Source of the DNA: Dyadobacter sp. SG02
Lineage (GTDB): Bacteria; Bacteroidota; Bacteroidia; Cytophagales; Spirosomataceae
Direction of reading: 5' to 3'
Assembly: GCF_900109045.1 (NCBI RefSeq)
Contig: NZ_FNYL01000005.1
Span: 305,263 to 369,262, forward strand
DNA length: 64,000 bases
Below are positions 18,035-27,330 of this stretch, piece by piece (position 1 is the stretch's first letter; each line of letters begins with the position of its first letter). The notes beneath the pieces were generated by a model that searched no databases, was not told the origin of the DNA, and worked only from the letters and a program-made list of their open reading frames with translations. A program made the position numbers and the translations under genes.

Positions 18035-20272
18035 ATGATTTCCAATGCATTTACATTTAAACTCATCCTGACGGCAGCCGGCTTGTTGCTTGCGCTCGCC
18101 GTCCGGGCGCAGACGCAGATCGGCGGCGAAGTAACCGGCCCGTTGGGCGAGCCCGTTCCCGGCGCGCATATCCGCATCAAAGGCTCCCAATCCGGTACAG
18201 TAGCCGACTCGCTCGGCAATTTCTCCTTCGTGCCTGCGTTGCGCGGCCACCAGATCCTCGTCGTCTCGTCGCTCGGTTTCAAAACGCATCAGCAAGCCAT
18301 CACCATCGCCGACAGTGCGCTAACGCTTTCCATTACCCTGGACGCAGCCGCTAATACCCTCGACGCGGTGACTGTGAGCGCCGGCAGCTTCGAAGCCAGC
18401 GATAAAGCCAAAGGCGCTTCCCTTACGCCCATCGACGCCTACACGGTAGCAGGCAATGGCGGCGACATTTCCAATGCGCTACGCTCGCTCCCGGGCGCGC
18501 AGCAGGTGGGCGAGCGCGAGGGACTGTTCGTGCGCGGAGGGACCAGTGAGGAAACCCGCATGTTCGTTGACGGTACGCTCATGAAAAACCCGAACTACGC
18601 TTCCGTACCGGGTATTATGCAGCCGGCCCGCATTAACCTGTTCCTTTTCAAAGGGGTATTGTTCAACACGGGCGGCTACTCGGCATTGTACGGACAGGCC
18701 ATGAGCAGCGCATTGATCCTCGAAAGTATTGATCTGCCCGAAAAAAGCTCAGCCAGTTTCAGCCTGTTCCCTTCGAACCTCGGGGCGGGTTTCCAGCATT
18801 TATCCAAATCCGGGCGGAGCAGCTACGGCGGCGGGATCGCATACAGCAACCAAAGTTTGTACAACAAAGTGGTGCCGCAGCGCCCCGATTACTATCACGG
18901 GCCGGAATACACCAGCGCCAATGCGAACTTCCGCCTTAAAACCGGGAAAACGGGCATGCTCAAAGCATATGTAGCCTTCGCCGAAAGCAACATCGGCATG
19001 CGCAACCCCGATACCGACAGCGCCTCCCTCCGCTCCGATTTCAGGCTGAAAAACCCGAATATCTACGGAACAGTAAGCTACCGGACAGACCTGGGGCCCG
19101 ACTGGCGGCTGGACGCGGGCATTGCGTACACCTTTGACAAGAATACGGTCCGCAATCGCCTGCTCAGTGAAAATAGCGAGCCCATTGCCATACCCCATGC
19201 CCCGTTTTCAGCCAGGAACAGCGACATTACTCTCCGTTCGCATTTCGCCCAGGGTCGGGCGGTACTTACCCGCAACTTCGCGCAGAACCAGGCTTTACGT
19301 TTTGGCGCAGAGACATTCTATTTCAAAGACGTTCAGGACTTCAATGGCATGGCAACCCCGCTCCGCGACCAGCTTTCGGCTCTATTTATCGAGAGCGACC
19401 TGCACATCGGCGAGCATATTGCGTTCCGTCCGGGGTTGCGGGCCGAATATTCGAGCCTTCTGCGAAAAGCCGTCGCAGCCCCGCGTGCGAGCCTGGGCTA
19501 CCGGCTTGGAACGGGCAGTCAGTTAAACCTGGCGTATGGTATTTTTTACCAAAAGCCTGAAAACCGGTATCTGTTCCAAAACCTGCAACACGGATTTTCG
19601 CGGGCGGAGCATTATGTGCTCAACTATTCGAAAAAGGCCAACAACCGGTTTTTCAGGACGGAGATTTATTACAAAAAATATCGCGACCTGGTGAAAACCT
19701 ACCCGGACGTCGGCCTCGGGGGCGATGGGTATGCACAGGGATTCGAGCTTTTCTGGCGCGATAAAAAGACCATCCGTAACCTCGATTACTGGCTGACCTA
19801 CACTTACCTGGATACGAAACGCAATTACCTCGATTATCCCGAAAAGATCAGGCCGTCGTTCACCAGTCCCCATACCTTTACCATTGCGGTAAAGCGGTTT
19901 TTCCAGGAAATCAGCACGAATGTCAATGTTTCGTATTCCTACGCTGCCGGCCGGCCGTATTACGACATCCGTTCAGGCGCCGACGCCGGTACCCGTATTT
20001 ACGATTCCGGCACCACCCGCCCCTACAACGTGCTGAACCTGCACGTTTCGAAAATGATGCGCTTTTTCAAAAAATCGAAATTCAGGGATTATTCGGGCTT
20101 CGCATTCGGCGCCAACAATGTACTGGGCACGAAACAGGTATTCGGATACACCTACGCTTACAACGGCCAGTTCAGAACGCCCATTACCCTCCCCGCCACG
20201 CGCTTCTATTTCCTCGGCATCTTCATGAGCCTCGGCATCGACCGCACCGAAGACCTGCTCGATCAGAACTGA
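18035..20272 (+). CDS. TonB-dependent receptor with carboxypeptidase-D-like domain
   Basis: A 745-aa outer-membrane receptor. Signal peptide (LAVRAQTQ cleavage area, ~25), carboxypeptidase-D-like domain (~27-100, IGGEVTGPLGEPVPGAHIRI), plug with LDAVTVSAGSFEASDKAKGA and LFVRGGTSEETRMFVDGTLM, and a barrel of about 500 residues. No SusD partner follows and the plug lacks the SusC LKDASS signature, so it is an ordinary TonB receptor. Substrate unknown. It follows the LytTR gene by 106 bp in the same direction and may be its target. Confidence 0.9.
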   Translation: MISNAFTFKLILTAAGLLLALAVRAQTQIGGEVTGPLGEPVPGAHIRIKGSQSGTVADSLGNFSFVPALRGHQILVVSSLGFKTHQQAITIADSALTLSITLDAAANTLDAVTVSAGSFEASDKAKGASLTPIDAYTVAGNGGDISNALRSLPGAQQVGEREGLFVRGGTSEETRMFVDGTLMKNPNYASVPGIMQPARINLFLFKGVLFNTGGYSALYGQAMSSALILESIDLPEKSSASFSLFPSNLGAGFQHLSKSGRSSYGGGIAYSNQSLYNKVVPQRPDYYHGPEYTSANANFRLKTGKTGMLKAYVAFAESNIGMRNPDTDSASLRSDFRLKNPNIYGTVSYRTDLGPDWRLDAGIAYTFDKNTVRNRLLSENSEPIAIPHAPFSARNSDITLRSHFAQGRAVLTRNFAQNQALRFGAETFYFKDVQDFNGMATPLRDQLSALFIESDLHIGEHIAFRPGLRAEYSSLLRKAVAAPRASLGYRLGTGSQLNLAYGIFYQKPENRYLFQNLQHGFSRAEHYVLNYSKKANNRFFRTEIYYKKYRDLVKTYPDVGLGGDGYAQGFELFWRDKKTIRNLDYWLTYTYLDTKRNYLDYPEKIRPSFTSPHTFTIAVKRFFQEISTNVNVSYSYAAGRPYYDIRSGADAGTRIYDSGTTRPYNVLNLHVSKMMRFFKKSKFRDYSGFAFGANNVLGTKQVFGYTYAYNGQFRTPITLPATRFYFLGIFMSLGIDRTEDLLDQN

Positions 20273-20305
20273 AAGTGCAAAACCACCCAGACCAATTCAA
20301 TCAAT

Positions 20306-20340
20306 CATTCAGTCATTCAATCATTCAATCATTCAATCAT
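20306..20340 (+). repeat. Octanucleotide tandem repeat before a start codon
   Basis: Four tandem copies of CATTCAAT (the first with one change, CATTCAGT) plus a partial copy, ending 1 bp before the ATG at 20342. Short tandem repeats with a unit not divisible by three, placed in a leader, can change copy number by slippage and so alter translation or promoter spacing. Confidence 0.85.
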
Positions 20341-20341
20341 C

Positions 20342-20980
20342 ATGAAACACCTCATCACCACCATCCTGCTCATTTGCACCGTAGCATTCACATTTGCGCA
20401 AAACGGCGATTACACCGCTCAGTTAGAAGCCTCCGTGAAGAAACTCGACCAGGCCAAATCCGTCGGCGATTTCCAGCTCCTTGAAAAAACGTTTGTACAA
20501 CTTGGTAATGCCCAAAAAACCGAATGGCTACCCTATTACTATGCCGCTTTTTGTAATGCCAAAACAGGATTTCTCCTGCAAGACGACGGTGAAAAAATCG
20601 AACCTTACAGCATCCGGGGCGAGGCTCAGATCAAGAAAAGCGAGTCGCTCGCAAAGGGTGACGGCAAGGTTCTGGCGGAAATTTATGTCGTTCAGGCGAT
20701 GATCTACCGCACCAAAGTTTTCATCAGCCCTATGACTATGGGCAGGCAATTCGGGCCGCTTTCCGACCAGTTTTTAAAGAAAGCGCAAAAGCTTGACGCC
20801 GAAAACCCGCGGGCCATTTACCTCGAAGCCTGGACGAAGTACTATACGCCCAAATTATGGGGTGGCGACAAGGACCTGGCCAAAGAGCTCGCCGGAAAAG
20901 CCATTCAGAAACTCGGTAACGCGGCATTCGGCGTCGTGCCGCATTGGGGCAAAGCGGAGAGCGAAGCGCTGCTCCGATAA
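20342..20980 (+). CDS. Secreted TPR-like protein of unknown function
   Basis: A 212-aa protein with a signal peptide (MKHLITTILLICTVAFTFAQ). The mature part is alpha-helical and has TPR-like pairs (AEIYVVQAMIYRTKVFISPM, AQKLDAENPRAIYLEAWTKY). I do not recognise a specific family. It follows the TonB receptor by 69 bp with an octamer repeat in the gap, so it may be a periplasmic accessory of that receptor (inference). Confidence 0.75.
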   Translation: MKHLITTILLICTVAFTFAQNGDYTAQLEASVKKLDQAKSVGDFQLLEKTFVQLGNAQKTEWLPYYYAAFCNAKTGFLLQDDGEKIEPYSIRGEAQIKKSESLAKGDGKVLAEIYVVQAMIYRTKVFISPMTMGRQFGPLSDQFLKKAQKLDAENPRAIYLEAWTKYYTPKLWGGDKDLAKELAGKAIQKLGNAAFGVVPHWGKAESEALLR

Positions 20981-21036
20981 CCGCCACTCACCAGCTGATT
21001 ACACTTCATCATTGTTTCACTTAAATTTCCAAGACC

Positions 21037-21300
21037 ATGTTTTTCGGATTATTGATTTTCGCACGCATTCTATTTGTGGCCTGTATGGTTTTCATCATCG
21101 GCTACATTTACGGTCCGTTCTCCCAACGCCGCGGCCTCACCATCGCCGCACGTATCGCAGCTATTGCGGTCATCTTCGCATTTATCCTGATGAACATCTT
21201 TGCATTTCGTGCGGGGCCCTTCCGCGGAGGGCCGCCTCGCCACCACGCACATTGGGAGCATTGCGACGACCATCCCGCGAAGGCGGATACAAAACCATAG
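21037..21300 (+). CDS. Small two-helix membrane protein
   Basis: An 87-aa protein with two predicted membrane helices (LLIFARILFVACMVFIIGYI, and ARIAAIAVIFAFILMNIFAF) and a His/Pro-rich tail (PPRHHAHWEHCDDHPAKA). The HHAHWEHCDDH tail could bind metal, but nothing else supports a function. A strong terminator follows, so it is the last gene of the TonB receptor group. Confidence 0.65.
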   Translation: MFFGLLIFARILFVACMVFIIGYIYGPFSQRRGLTIAARIAAIAVIFAFILMNIFAFRAGPFRGGPPRHHAHWEHCDDHPAKADTKP

Positions 21301-21319
21301 CGAATTCTATTTGCCACCC

Positions 21320-21350
21320 AACGCCCTGCCTCCCCGCAGGGCGTTTTTTA
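21320..21350 (+). terminator. Rho-independent terminator
   Basis: A perfect 10-bp stem (AACGCCCTGC / GCAGGGCGTT) with a 6-nt loop and a T-tract. It ends the TonB receptor group before the second SusC/SusD locus. Confidence 0.92.
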
Positions 21351-21525
21351 TTGCCCCACCCCAAAAATCCCCAATATTTTACCGGGATAATGTAAAAATC
21401 ACCCTGATTAAGCGCCCCATTAATGGTTTGTTAACCATTTCTTAATTAGCCCCCGATTACTTTGACCCCACGGTTCGGCCGACCGATTTCATGCATTTAA
21501 ACGAACAGGAACTTAACCCTACGGT

Positions 21526-24500
21526 ATGAACAAACAACTTCTATCAAAACCCTTATGCAGGCAATATGTCCGGACGACGCTCTGGCGCGTATGCACTGCA
21601 TTATGCCTGATGGTGCTCGTGCAAGCGGGCGCGCTGGCGCAATCGGCCGCGGATGAAACGCTCATCAGCGGTGAAATTAAAGACGAGAAAAGCAGCGCCA
21701 TTCCCGGCGCGAGCATTGTGCTGCAAGGCACCACGAAAGGTACCACTACTGATGCCAATGGAAAATTTTCGCTTTCCGTTCCTAAGTCGGGATCGGTGAT
21801 TATCGTGAGTTTTTTAGGTTATAAAAGGCAGGAAATTGCTGTCGGTAACCGCACGAACTTTAATGTACAACTCGAACCGAGCACGGATGAATTGCAGGAG
21901 GTGGTCGTGGTGGGTTATGGTACGCAACGCAAGCAAACGCTCACCGGCGCTATTTCGAATATTGTTTCCGAACAGATCAAAACCACGACGCACACGAGCT
22001 TGGCCCAAAGCCTTCAAGGTAAGGTGGCCGGTGTGCAGATCCGCCAGAACTCGGGCGAGCCGGGCTCGTTCAGCACGAGTATCAATATACGCGGCTTTGG
22101 CGAGCCTTTGTACGTGGTCGACGGTGTGGCGCGGGACGGCGGTTATGAGTTCCAGAAGATCAACCCGGACGATATCGAGAGCATTTCGGTGCTGAAAGAC
22201 GCTTCGGCTGCCATTTTCGGTATCCGCGCAGGGAATGGCGTGGTGATCGTAACGACCAAAAAGGGTAAGCAGGGAAAGCCGCAGTTTAGCTACAATATGG
22301 TATACGGCCGCCAGAGCCCTACCGATGTGCCCAAAATGACGAGCGCGTTGCAATGGGCCGAAATGCGGAACGACGCGGCGAAGAACCTGGGCGAGAACCC
22401 GGTGTATTCACCCGAGGAAATCGAGAAATTCCGCAGCGGTGCGCCGGGTTACCAGGGTACCGATTGGTACAAGGAAACGTTGAATAAATCGGCAAGCCAG
22501 CAGCAGCATTTCATTTCCGCATCCGGCGGCGAGGGCGTGGTGAGCTACTTCACGAGTTTTGGTTACCAGAAGGAAAACGGTTTGCTCAAAAGCGGCGATA
22601 TGGGTTACCAGAAATACACCTTCCGCTCCAATATTGGTATCGATTTAACCAAAAACCTGAAAGCGGACCTGATCCTCTCGGGGCTATTCGATAAGCGGGA
22701 GCAGCCGGGCGATAACTTCTTTAACATCTATAAAGGAACCCGCATTGCATTGCCTACGGAGCGCCCTTATGCCAACGACAACCCGAAATACCCCGCATTG
22801 CTCAGCGGCGGCTATAACCCGGTAGCGCTGGCCGACAGGGGCCTGACCGGCTACTCGCAGGAGGTGAACAAGTTCTTCCAATCGACCTTCGCATTGACCT
22901 ACACTGTCCCATTCGTACCGGGACTGCGCATTAAGGGCTTGGTGGCTTACGACAGCAACAACTATCGCGCCAAGTCGGTCTCGAAGGCTTACAACCTCTA
23001 TACTTACGACGCCGCGACCGACAAATACACCGCCCACGCTCAGCGTAACCCGTCGCGGATCGGCAACAATTTCACGGACAACAACCGCATTACCTTCCAG
23101 GGCCAGCTATTTTACAATACCGTCATCGCGAAGAACCATAACCTGGGCGCGACATTGGTATATGAGCAACAGGAATCGCACAACCGCTGGGCGGGGCTTG
23201 GCCGTGAATACGCATTCTTCACCAACGACCAGATCGACCAGGCGGGGCTGAACAACCAGACTACCAGCGGTTCGGAATCGGAATATGCGAGCCAGTCGTA
23301 CGTGGGCCGGTTAAATTATGATTTCAAAGAAAAGTATTTGCTGGAAGTCGCTGCGCGGTACGATGGTTCATACCGTTACCACCCCGACCGCCGCTGGGGC
23401 TTGTTCCCGGTAGTATCGGCCGGCTGGCGGATTTCGGAGGAGAACTTTATCAAAAGCATTCCATTCATTTCAAATCTGAAACTGAGAGGTTCGTACGGAC
23501 TCGTGGGTGCCGACGCGGGCGCGCCGTTCCAATACGTGCCCGGCTTCTCGCTCACAGGTGGCGGTGGGTATGAGTTTACCAACGGCAACTATACCACCGG
23601 CGCGGCTTCCCCGGCGATCGTAAATGAGAAACTGACGTGGTTCAAGTCGAATATCCAGGATATCGGTATCGACCTCGGTCTTTGGGATAACAAAATCGAT
23701 TTGACCTTTGACATTTACCAGCGCGACCGCAAAGGCCTGCTCGCACGCAGGAACGTTTCGCTGCCCAATACATTCGGCGGTACCTTGCCCGAAGAAAACC
23801 TGAACAGCGACCGTGTACGCGGGATCGAATTCTCGGCCGCCTACAATGGCCAGATCCGCGATTTCAAATATGGTATTTCGGGTAACTTCAACTTCGCGCG
23901 CACGCAAAACCGCTACGTGGAGCGCGGCGAGTTCCTCAGCAGCACGGACAAATGGCGCGGCGGCGCTACCAACCGGTGGAACGACGTGGTATGGGCCTAC
24001 CAGCTCGAAGGCCAGTTCCAGAGCAAGGACGAGGTCATTTACGCACCGATCCAGAATGGCGACCTCGGCAATACCCGCGAGCTCCCCGGCGATTTCAGAT
24101 ACAAGGATGTGGACGGAAACGGCATTATCGATGGTAACGACGCCATTCCGCTGTTTTTCGGCGGCGATCCTAAAATGTATTATGGTCTTACTTTGAATGC
24201 TTCGTGGAAAGGCTTCGATTTCACGGCATTGTTCCAGGGCTCGGGCAAGTACAGCGTGCGTTTCCGCGAGGTGTATGCCGAAGTGTTCGCATTCCGCGGC
24301 AATACGCCCGAGTACTTCTACGACAGATGGCACCAGTCGCCCGACGGCCAGTGGATCCCCGGCGAATGGCCTGCTTCCCGCTTCAACTACAATGTGGGCG
24401 CGATGTACGCCGAAAGTGGCGCATGGCGGAAAGATGCCTCCTACCTGCGTTTCAAGAGCGCGCAGCTGGGTTACACCTTCAACCTCCCATGGCTGAAAAA

Positions 24501-24669
24501 GATCGGTATCAACGATGTCCGCGTGTATGGCAATGCGCATAACATCTTCACCTGGGCCGATTCGTTCGTGAAACCTTTCGATCCTGAAAAAGTAGAAGGA
24601 TTGTTCGGTGCGGGGCTTACCTACCCGGTTACACGGAGCTACAACTTCGGGATCAATGTCAAATTCTAA
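21526..24669 (+). CDS. SusC/RagA family TonB-linked outer membrane protein
   Basis: A 1047-aa SusC transporter without STN domain. Signal region to ~42 (MVLVQAGALAQ), carboxypeptidase-D-like domain ~47-110 (SGEIKDEKSSAIPGASIVLQ), plug with QEVVVVGYGTQRKQTLTGAI and SISVLKDASAAIFGIRAGNG, and a barrel ending NFGINVKF. The absence of STN means it is not linked to a FecR/sigma switch like the first locus. It imports a glycan with the SusD encoded 12 bp downstream. Confidence 0.96.
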   Translation: MNKQLLSKPLCRQYVRTTLWRVCTALCLMVLVQAGALAQSAADETLISGEIKDEKSSAIPGASIVLQGTTKGTTTDANGKFSLSVPKSGSVIIVSFLGYKRQEIAVGNRTNFNVQLEPSTDELQEVVVVGYGTQRKQTLTGAISNIVSEQIKTTTHTSLAQSLQGKVAGVQIRQNSGEPGSFSTSINIRGFGEPLYVVDGVARDGGYEFQKINPDDIESISVLKDASAAIFGIRAGNGVVIVTTKKGKQGKPQFSYNMVYGRQSPTDVPKMTSALQWAEMRNDAAKNLGENPVYSPEEIEKFRSGAPGYQGTDWYKETLNKSASQQQHFISASGGEGVVSYFTSFGYQKENGLLKSGDMGYQKYTFRSNIGIDLTKNLKADLILSGLFDKREQPGDNFFNIYKGTRIALPTERPYANDNPKYPALLSGGYNPVALADRGLTGYSQEVNKFFQSTFALTYTVPFVPGLRIKGLVAYDSNNYRAKSVSKAYNLYTYDAATDKYTAHAQRNPSRIGNNFTDNNRITFQGQLFYNTVIAKNHNLGATLVYEQQESHNRWAGLGREYAFFTNDQIDQAGLNNQTTSGSESEYASQSYVGRLNYDFKEKYLLEVAARYDGSYRYHPDRRWGLFPVVSAGWRISEENFIKSIPFISNLKLRGSYGLVGADAGAPFQYVPGFSLTGGGGYEFTNGNYTTGAASPAIVNEKLTWFKSNIQDIGIDLGLWDNKIDLTFDIYQRDRKGLLARRNVSLPNTFGGTLPEENLNSDRVRGIEFSAAYNGQIRDFKYGISGNFNFARTQNRYVERGEFLSSTDKWRGGATNRWNDVVWAYQLEGQFQSKDEVIYAPIQNGDLGNTRELPGDFRYKDVDGNGIIDGNDAIPLFFGGDPKMYYGLTLNASWKGFDFTALFQGSGKYSVRFREVYAEVFAFRGNTPEYFYDRWHQSPDGQWIPGEWPASRFNYNVGAMYAESGAWRKDASYLRFKSAQLGYTFNLPWLKKIGINDVRVYGNAHNIFTWADSFVKPFDPEKVEGLFGAGLTYPVTRSYNFGINVKF

Positions 24670-24681
24670 TATTAATTGATA

Positions 24682-26577
24682 ATGAGCTATTTAAAAAAGA
24701 CCCTAACGCTATTGTTGGTGCTCGTGGCGATGAGCTGCGGCGATGTGCTCGACAAACAGCCGCTCGATAAATTGCAGGGTGAGAACCTGTTCTCTAACCC
24801 CGAAGGCGTGAAATTGTACATGGCGAACCTGTATTACCAGCTGCCGATCGAAGATTTCACATTCTTCCGCCAGGGCTTCAACTGGAACACCGGCGATCCG
24901 AACAATGGCGGTTTCGCACCGGCGATGTCGACCGACGAGGCCGTGCATACCGAATTCGGTGATTTTATCGGAGATGGTGACTTCCAGTGGTGGGACCAGG
25001 GCTACAAATTGATCCGGGACGTGAATATCCTGATCGACATTATCCCTACCCTCGACGTTACTGACGATGAACGCAAGGCGCTGATCGGCGAAAGCGCATT
25101 CATCCGCGCATATGCCTATTTCGCATTGGTGAAACGTTACGGCGGCGTGCCTTTGATCACTTCCGTGCAGAAGTATGAAGGCGACGTGGAAGCATTGAAA
25201 GTACCACGCAGCACGGAGAAAGAAACCTGGGATTTTGTATTGAAAGAAACCGATACTGCGATTGCCAACCTCGGCGATTCATGGCCCGGCGGTGAGCGCC
25301 GCGCGACCAAATGGGTGGCTTATGCCCTGAAATCCCGCGCCGCATTGCACGCCGCTTCATTGGCCAAATATGCCGACCGCGCTCCTATTTCGGGAACGGC
25401 GGTAGACCAGAAACTGGTAGGACTGGACAAAGCGGCCGCAGCGGAGTTTTACAAAGCGGCAGCCGATGCTTCGGAAGCGATTATCAGTTCGGGTAAATTT
25501 AATCTTTACAAACCCTCGCCGGCCACACCCGAGGAAGCCGCCAACAACTACCGGTTGCTTTTCGAAGACCCTAACAATGCCCCGGAAGAGGTGATTTTCA
25601 TCAAAGGTTATGCCAGACCGGGCTCCGGCACGGGCCACAATTACGGTATATGGTTCCAGCCGAACCAAACTGCCAATGGCTGGCCACACCCGGGCCGCAT
25701 GAACCCGACGCTCGAACTGATGGACGTGTACGAAAGCTACGACAAGCCGGGCGAAAGCGCGCCGCTCGCCACCTCGGCAGCTGCCAACGACGCTACCGAT
25801 TATACCGGTTTCAACGCATCCAAACAATACAAAAGGTTTGATACTGAAAACGATATCTTCAAAGGAAAGGACGCGCGCATGTGGGCGACGATGATCCTGC
25901 CCGGCACGAGCTGGAAAGGACAGAAGATCGTGATACAGGCCGGTTTCATCAAACCCGACGGCTCGTCGCAGATCATGGGCGGCGACCCGTTCACCCATGG
26001 TGGTAAAACCTATTACACCTACGGCTCGGCCGACCGTACCCAATACTCCGGCTTCGATACGTGGGGCGGCAACAATACCCGCACCGGCGTGAGCTTCAAG
26101 AAGTTTTTGAATGAGGGATTGAATATCGCACCGGGCTGGAACCAATGCGTGACCGATTTCGCCGATTTCCGCTATGCCGAAATCCTGCTGAACTACGCCG
26201 AAGCGATTGCCGAAAGCGGTACCGGCGACAAAGTGAAAGGCGCGAAAGCATTGAACGACATTCGTCGCCGCGCTGGCCACAAGACCGAAATCCCGCTGTC
26301 TATCAACAATGTGATCCGCGAGAGAAGGGTCGAGCTGGCATTCGAGAACAAGCGTTTGTGGGACCTGATCCGCCGTCGCGAATACCACACGTTGTTCAAC
26401 AACACGATGCGCCACGCGATACTCCCGATCCTCGACCTGCGCGTTACGCCTGCGAAATACATTTTCGTGCGCGTCAATGTGCCCCGCAGCAACCCGTCCA
26501 CATTCGATTACCGCCAGTATTACCGTTCGATCCCCGGCATCGGAGCAAACGGTCTGGTTCAAAACCCGCAGTATTAA
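24682..26577 (+). CDS. SusD/RagB family nutrient uptake lipoprotein
   Basis: A 631-aa lipoprotein. The ATG at 24682 (MSYLKKTLTLLLVLVAMSCG) is chosen over a TTG two codons earlier because it gives a clean lipoprotein signal with lipobox VAMSC. The N-terminal SusD domain (KQPLDKLQGENLFSNPEGVK) and the C-terminal domain with NDIRRRAGH and VIRERRVELAFENKRLWDLI are both complete. It binds the glycan and pairs with the SusC just upstream. Confidence 0.95.
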   Translation: MSYLKKTLTLLLVLVAMSCGDVLDKQPLDKLQGENLFSNPEGVKLYMANLYYQLPIEDFTFFRQGFNWNTGDPNNGGFAPAMSTDEAVHTEFGDFIGDGDFQWWDQGYKLIRDVNILIDIIPTLDVTDDERKALIGESAFIRAYAYFALVKRYGGVPLITSVQKYEGDVEALKVPRSTEKETWDFVLKETDTAIANLGDSWPGGERRATKWVAYALKSRAALHAASLAKYADRAPISGTAVDQKLVGLDKAAAAEFYKAAADASEAIISSGKFNLYKPSPATPEEAANNYRLLFEDPNNAPEEVIFIKGYARPGSGTGHNYGIWFQPNQTANGWPHPGRMNPTLELMDVYESYDKPGESAPLATSAAANDATDYTGFNASKQYKRFDTENDIFKGKDARMWATMILPGTSWKGQKIVIQAGFIKPDGSSQIMGGDPFTHGGKTYYTYGSADRTQYSGFDTWGGNNTRTGVSFKKFLNEGLNIAPGWNQCVTDFADFRYAEILLNYAEAIAESGTGDKVKGAKALNDIRRRAGHKTEIPLSINNVIRERRVELAFENKRLWDLIRRREYHTLFNNTMRHAILPILDLRVTPAKYIFVRVNVPRSNPSTFDYRQYYRSIPGIGANGLVQNPQY

Positions 26578-26581
26578 AATC

Positions 26582-27271
26582 ATGAAAAAACTAACCATTC
26601 ATATTTCCGCCCTGCTGCTGCTATTTGGCGCAGCGGCATGCAGCATCGACAATTACCCTGCCCCTGATTCGCAGCTGTACGGCACATTTCTTGACGCCGA
26701 AACCAGCGAGCCGGTGGAGCAGGACATTATCCGCGGCAGCACCATCGAGTTCATCGAGCACGGTTACGCTTCGCAAACCAAGCAGACGATGATCATCAAG
26801 AACGATGGCTCCTACCGCAACAACCTGATTTTCGCGAACACGTATACGATCACACCCGTACGCGGGAATTTCGTTCCGATGGCCGCCCAAGAGGTGACGG
26901 TCAAGGGCGAAACGAAGCTGGATTTCAAGGTGCAGCCTTATATTCGCGTAAAAGAGGCCAGCATTGAAAAAGTGGGGACGAAAATCGTTGCCAAATTCAA
27001 ATTGCAGCAAACGGTGCTGAACAATGTAAGGAAGATCGGCTTGTACGCGCACCCGGAACCGTCCGTGGGCGAGCCTATGCGCGTCGCGCTCGCGGAGCAG
27101 GAGATCAACGGTGCGATCGATCCGAACAAAGTGTACCAGTTGGAAATCGATATTCCCTCGAATAGCAACGTATTGAAAACAGGCAATCAGTATTTCTTCC
27201 GCGCCGGGGCCATTATCGATGCACCGGAGTCGAAGTTCAATTATGCGAAGGCAGTCAGGATCGCATTGTAA
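26582..27271 (+). CDS. DUF3823 family lipoprotein of a glycan-use locus
   Basis: A 229-aa lipoprotein starting at 26582 (MKKLTIHISALLLLFGAAAC), 4 bp after the SusD stop. The body (YPAPDSQLYGTFLDAETSEP, VRKIGLYAHPEPSVGEPM) fits DUF3823, an Ig-like family that follows SusC/SusD genes in many Bacteroidota loci and is thought to be a surface glycan-binding protein. It is separated from the next hydrolase gene by a terminator. Confidence 0.88.
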   Translation: MKKLTIHISALLLLFGAAACSIDNYPAPDSQLYGTFLDAETSEPVEQDIIRGSTIEFIEHGYASQTKQTMIIKNDGSYRNNLIFANTYTITPVRGNFVPMAAQEVTVKGETKLDFKVQPYIRVKEASIEKVGTKIVAKFKLQQTVLNNVRKIGLYAHPEPSVGEPMRVALAEQEINGAIDPNKVYQLEIDIPSNSNVLKTGNQYFFRAGAIIDAPESKFNYAKAVRIAL

Positions 27272-27279
27272 AATCAGCG

Positions 27280-27315
27280 GCGCCCGGAGAGTTCAAATTC
27301 CGGGCGCTTTTTTAT
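27280..27315 (+). terminator. Rho-independent terminator inside the glycan locus
   Basis: A perfect 9-bp stem (GCGCCCGGA / TCCGGGCGC), loop of 10, then TTTTTTTATTT. It lies between the DUF3823 gene and the GH71/99-like gene, so the hydrolase is made by read-through or from its own promoter. Confidence 0.9.
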
Positions 27316-27330
27316 TTAAAATTCAATTTC

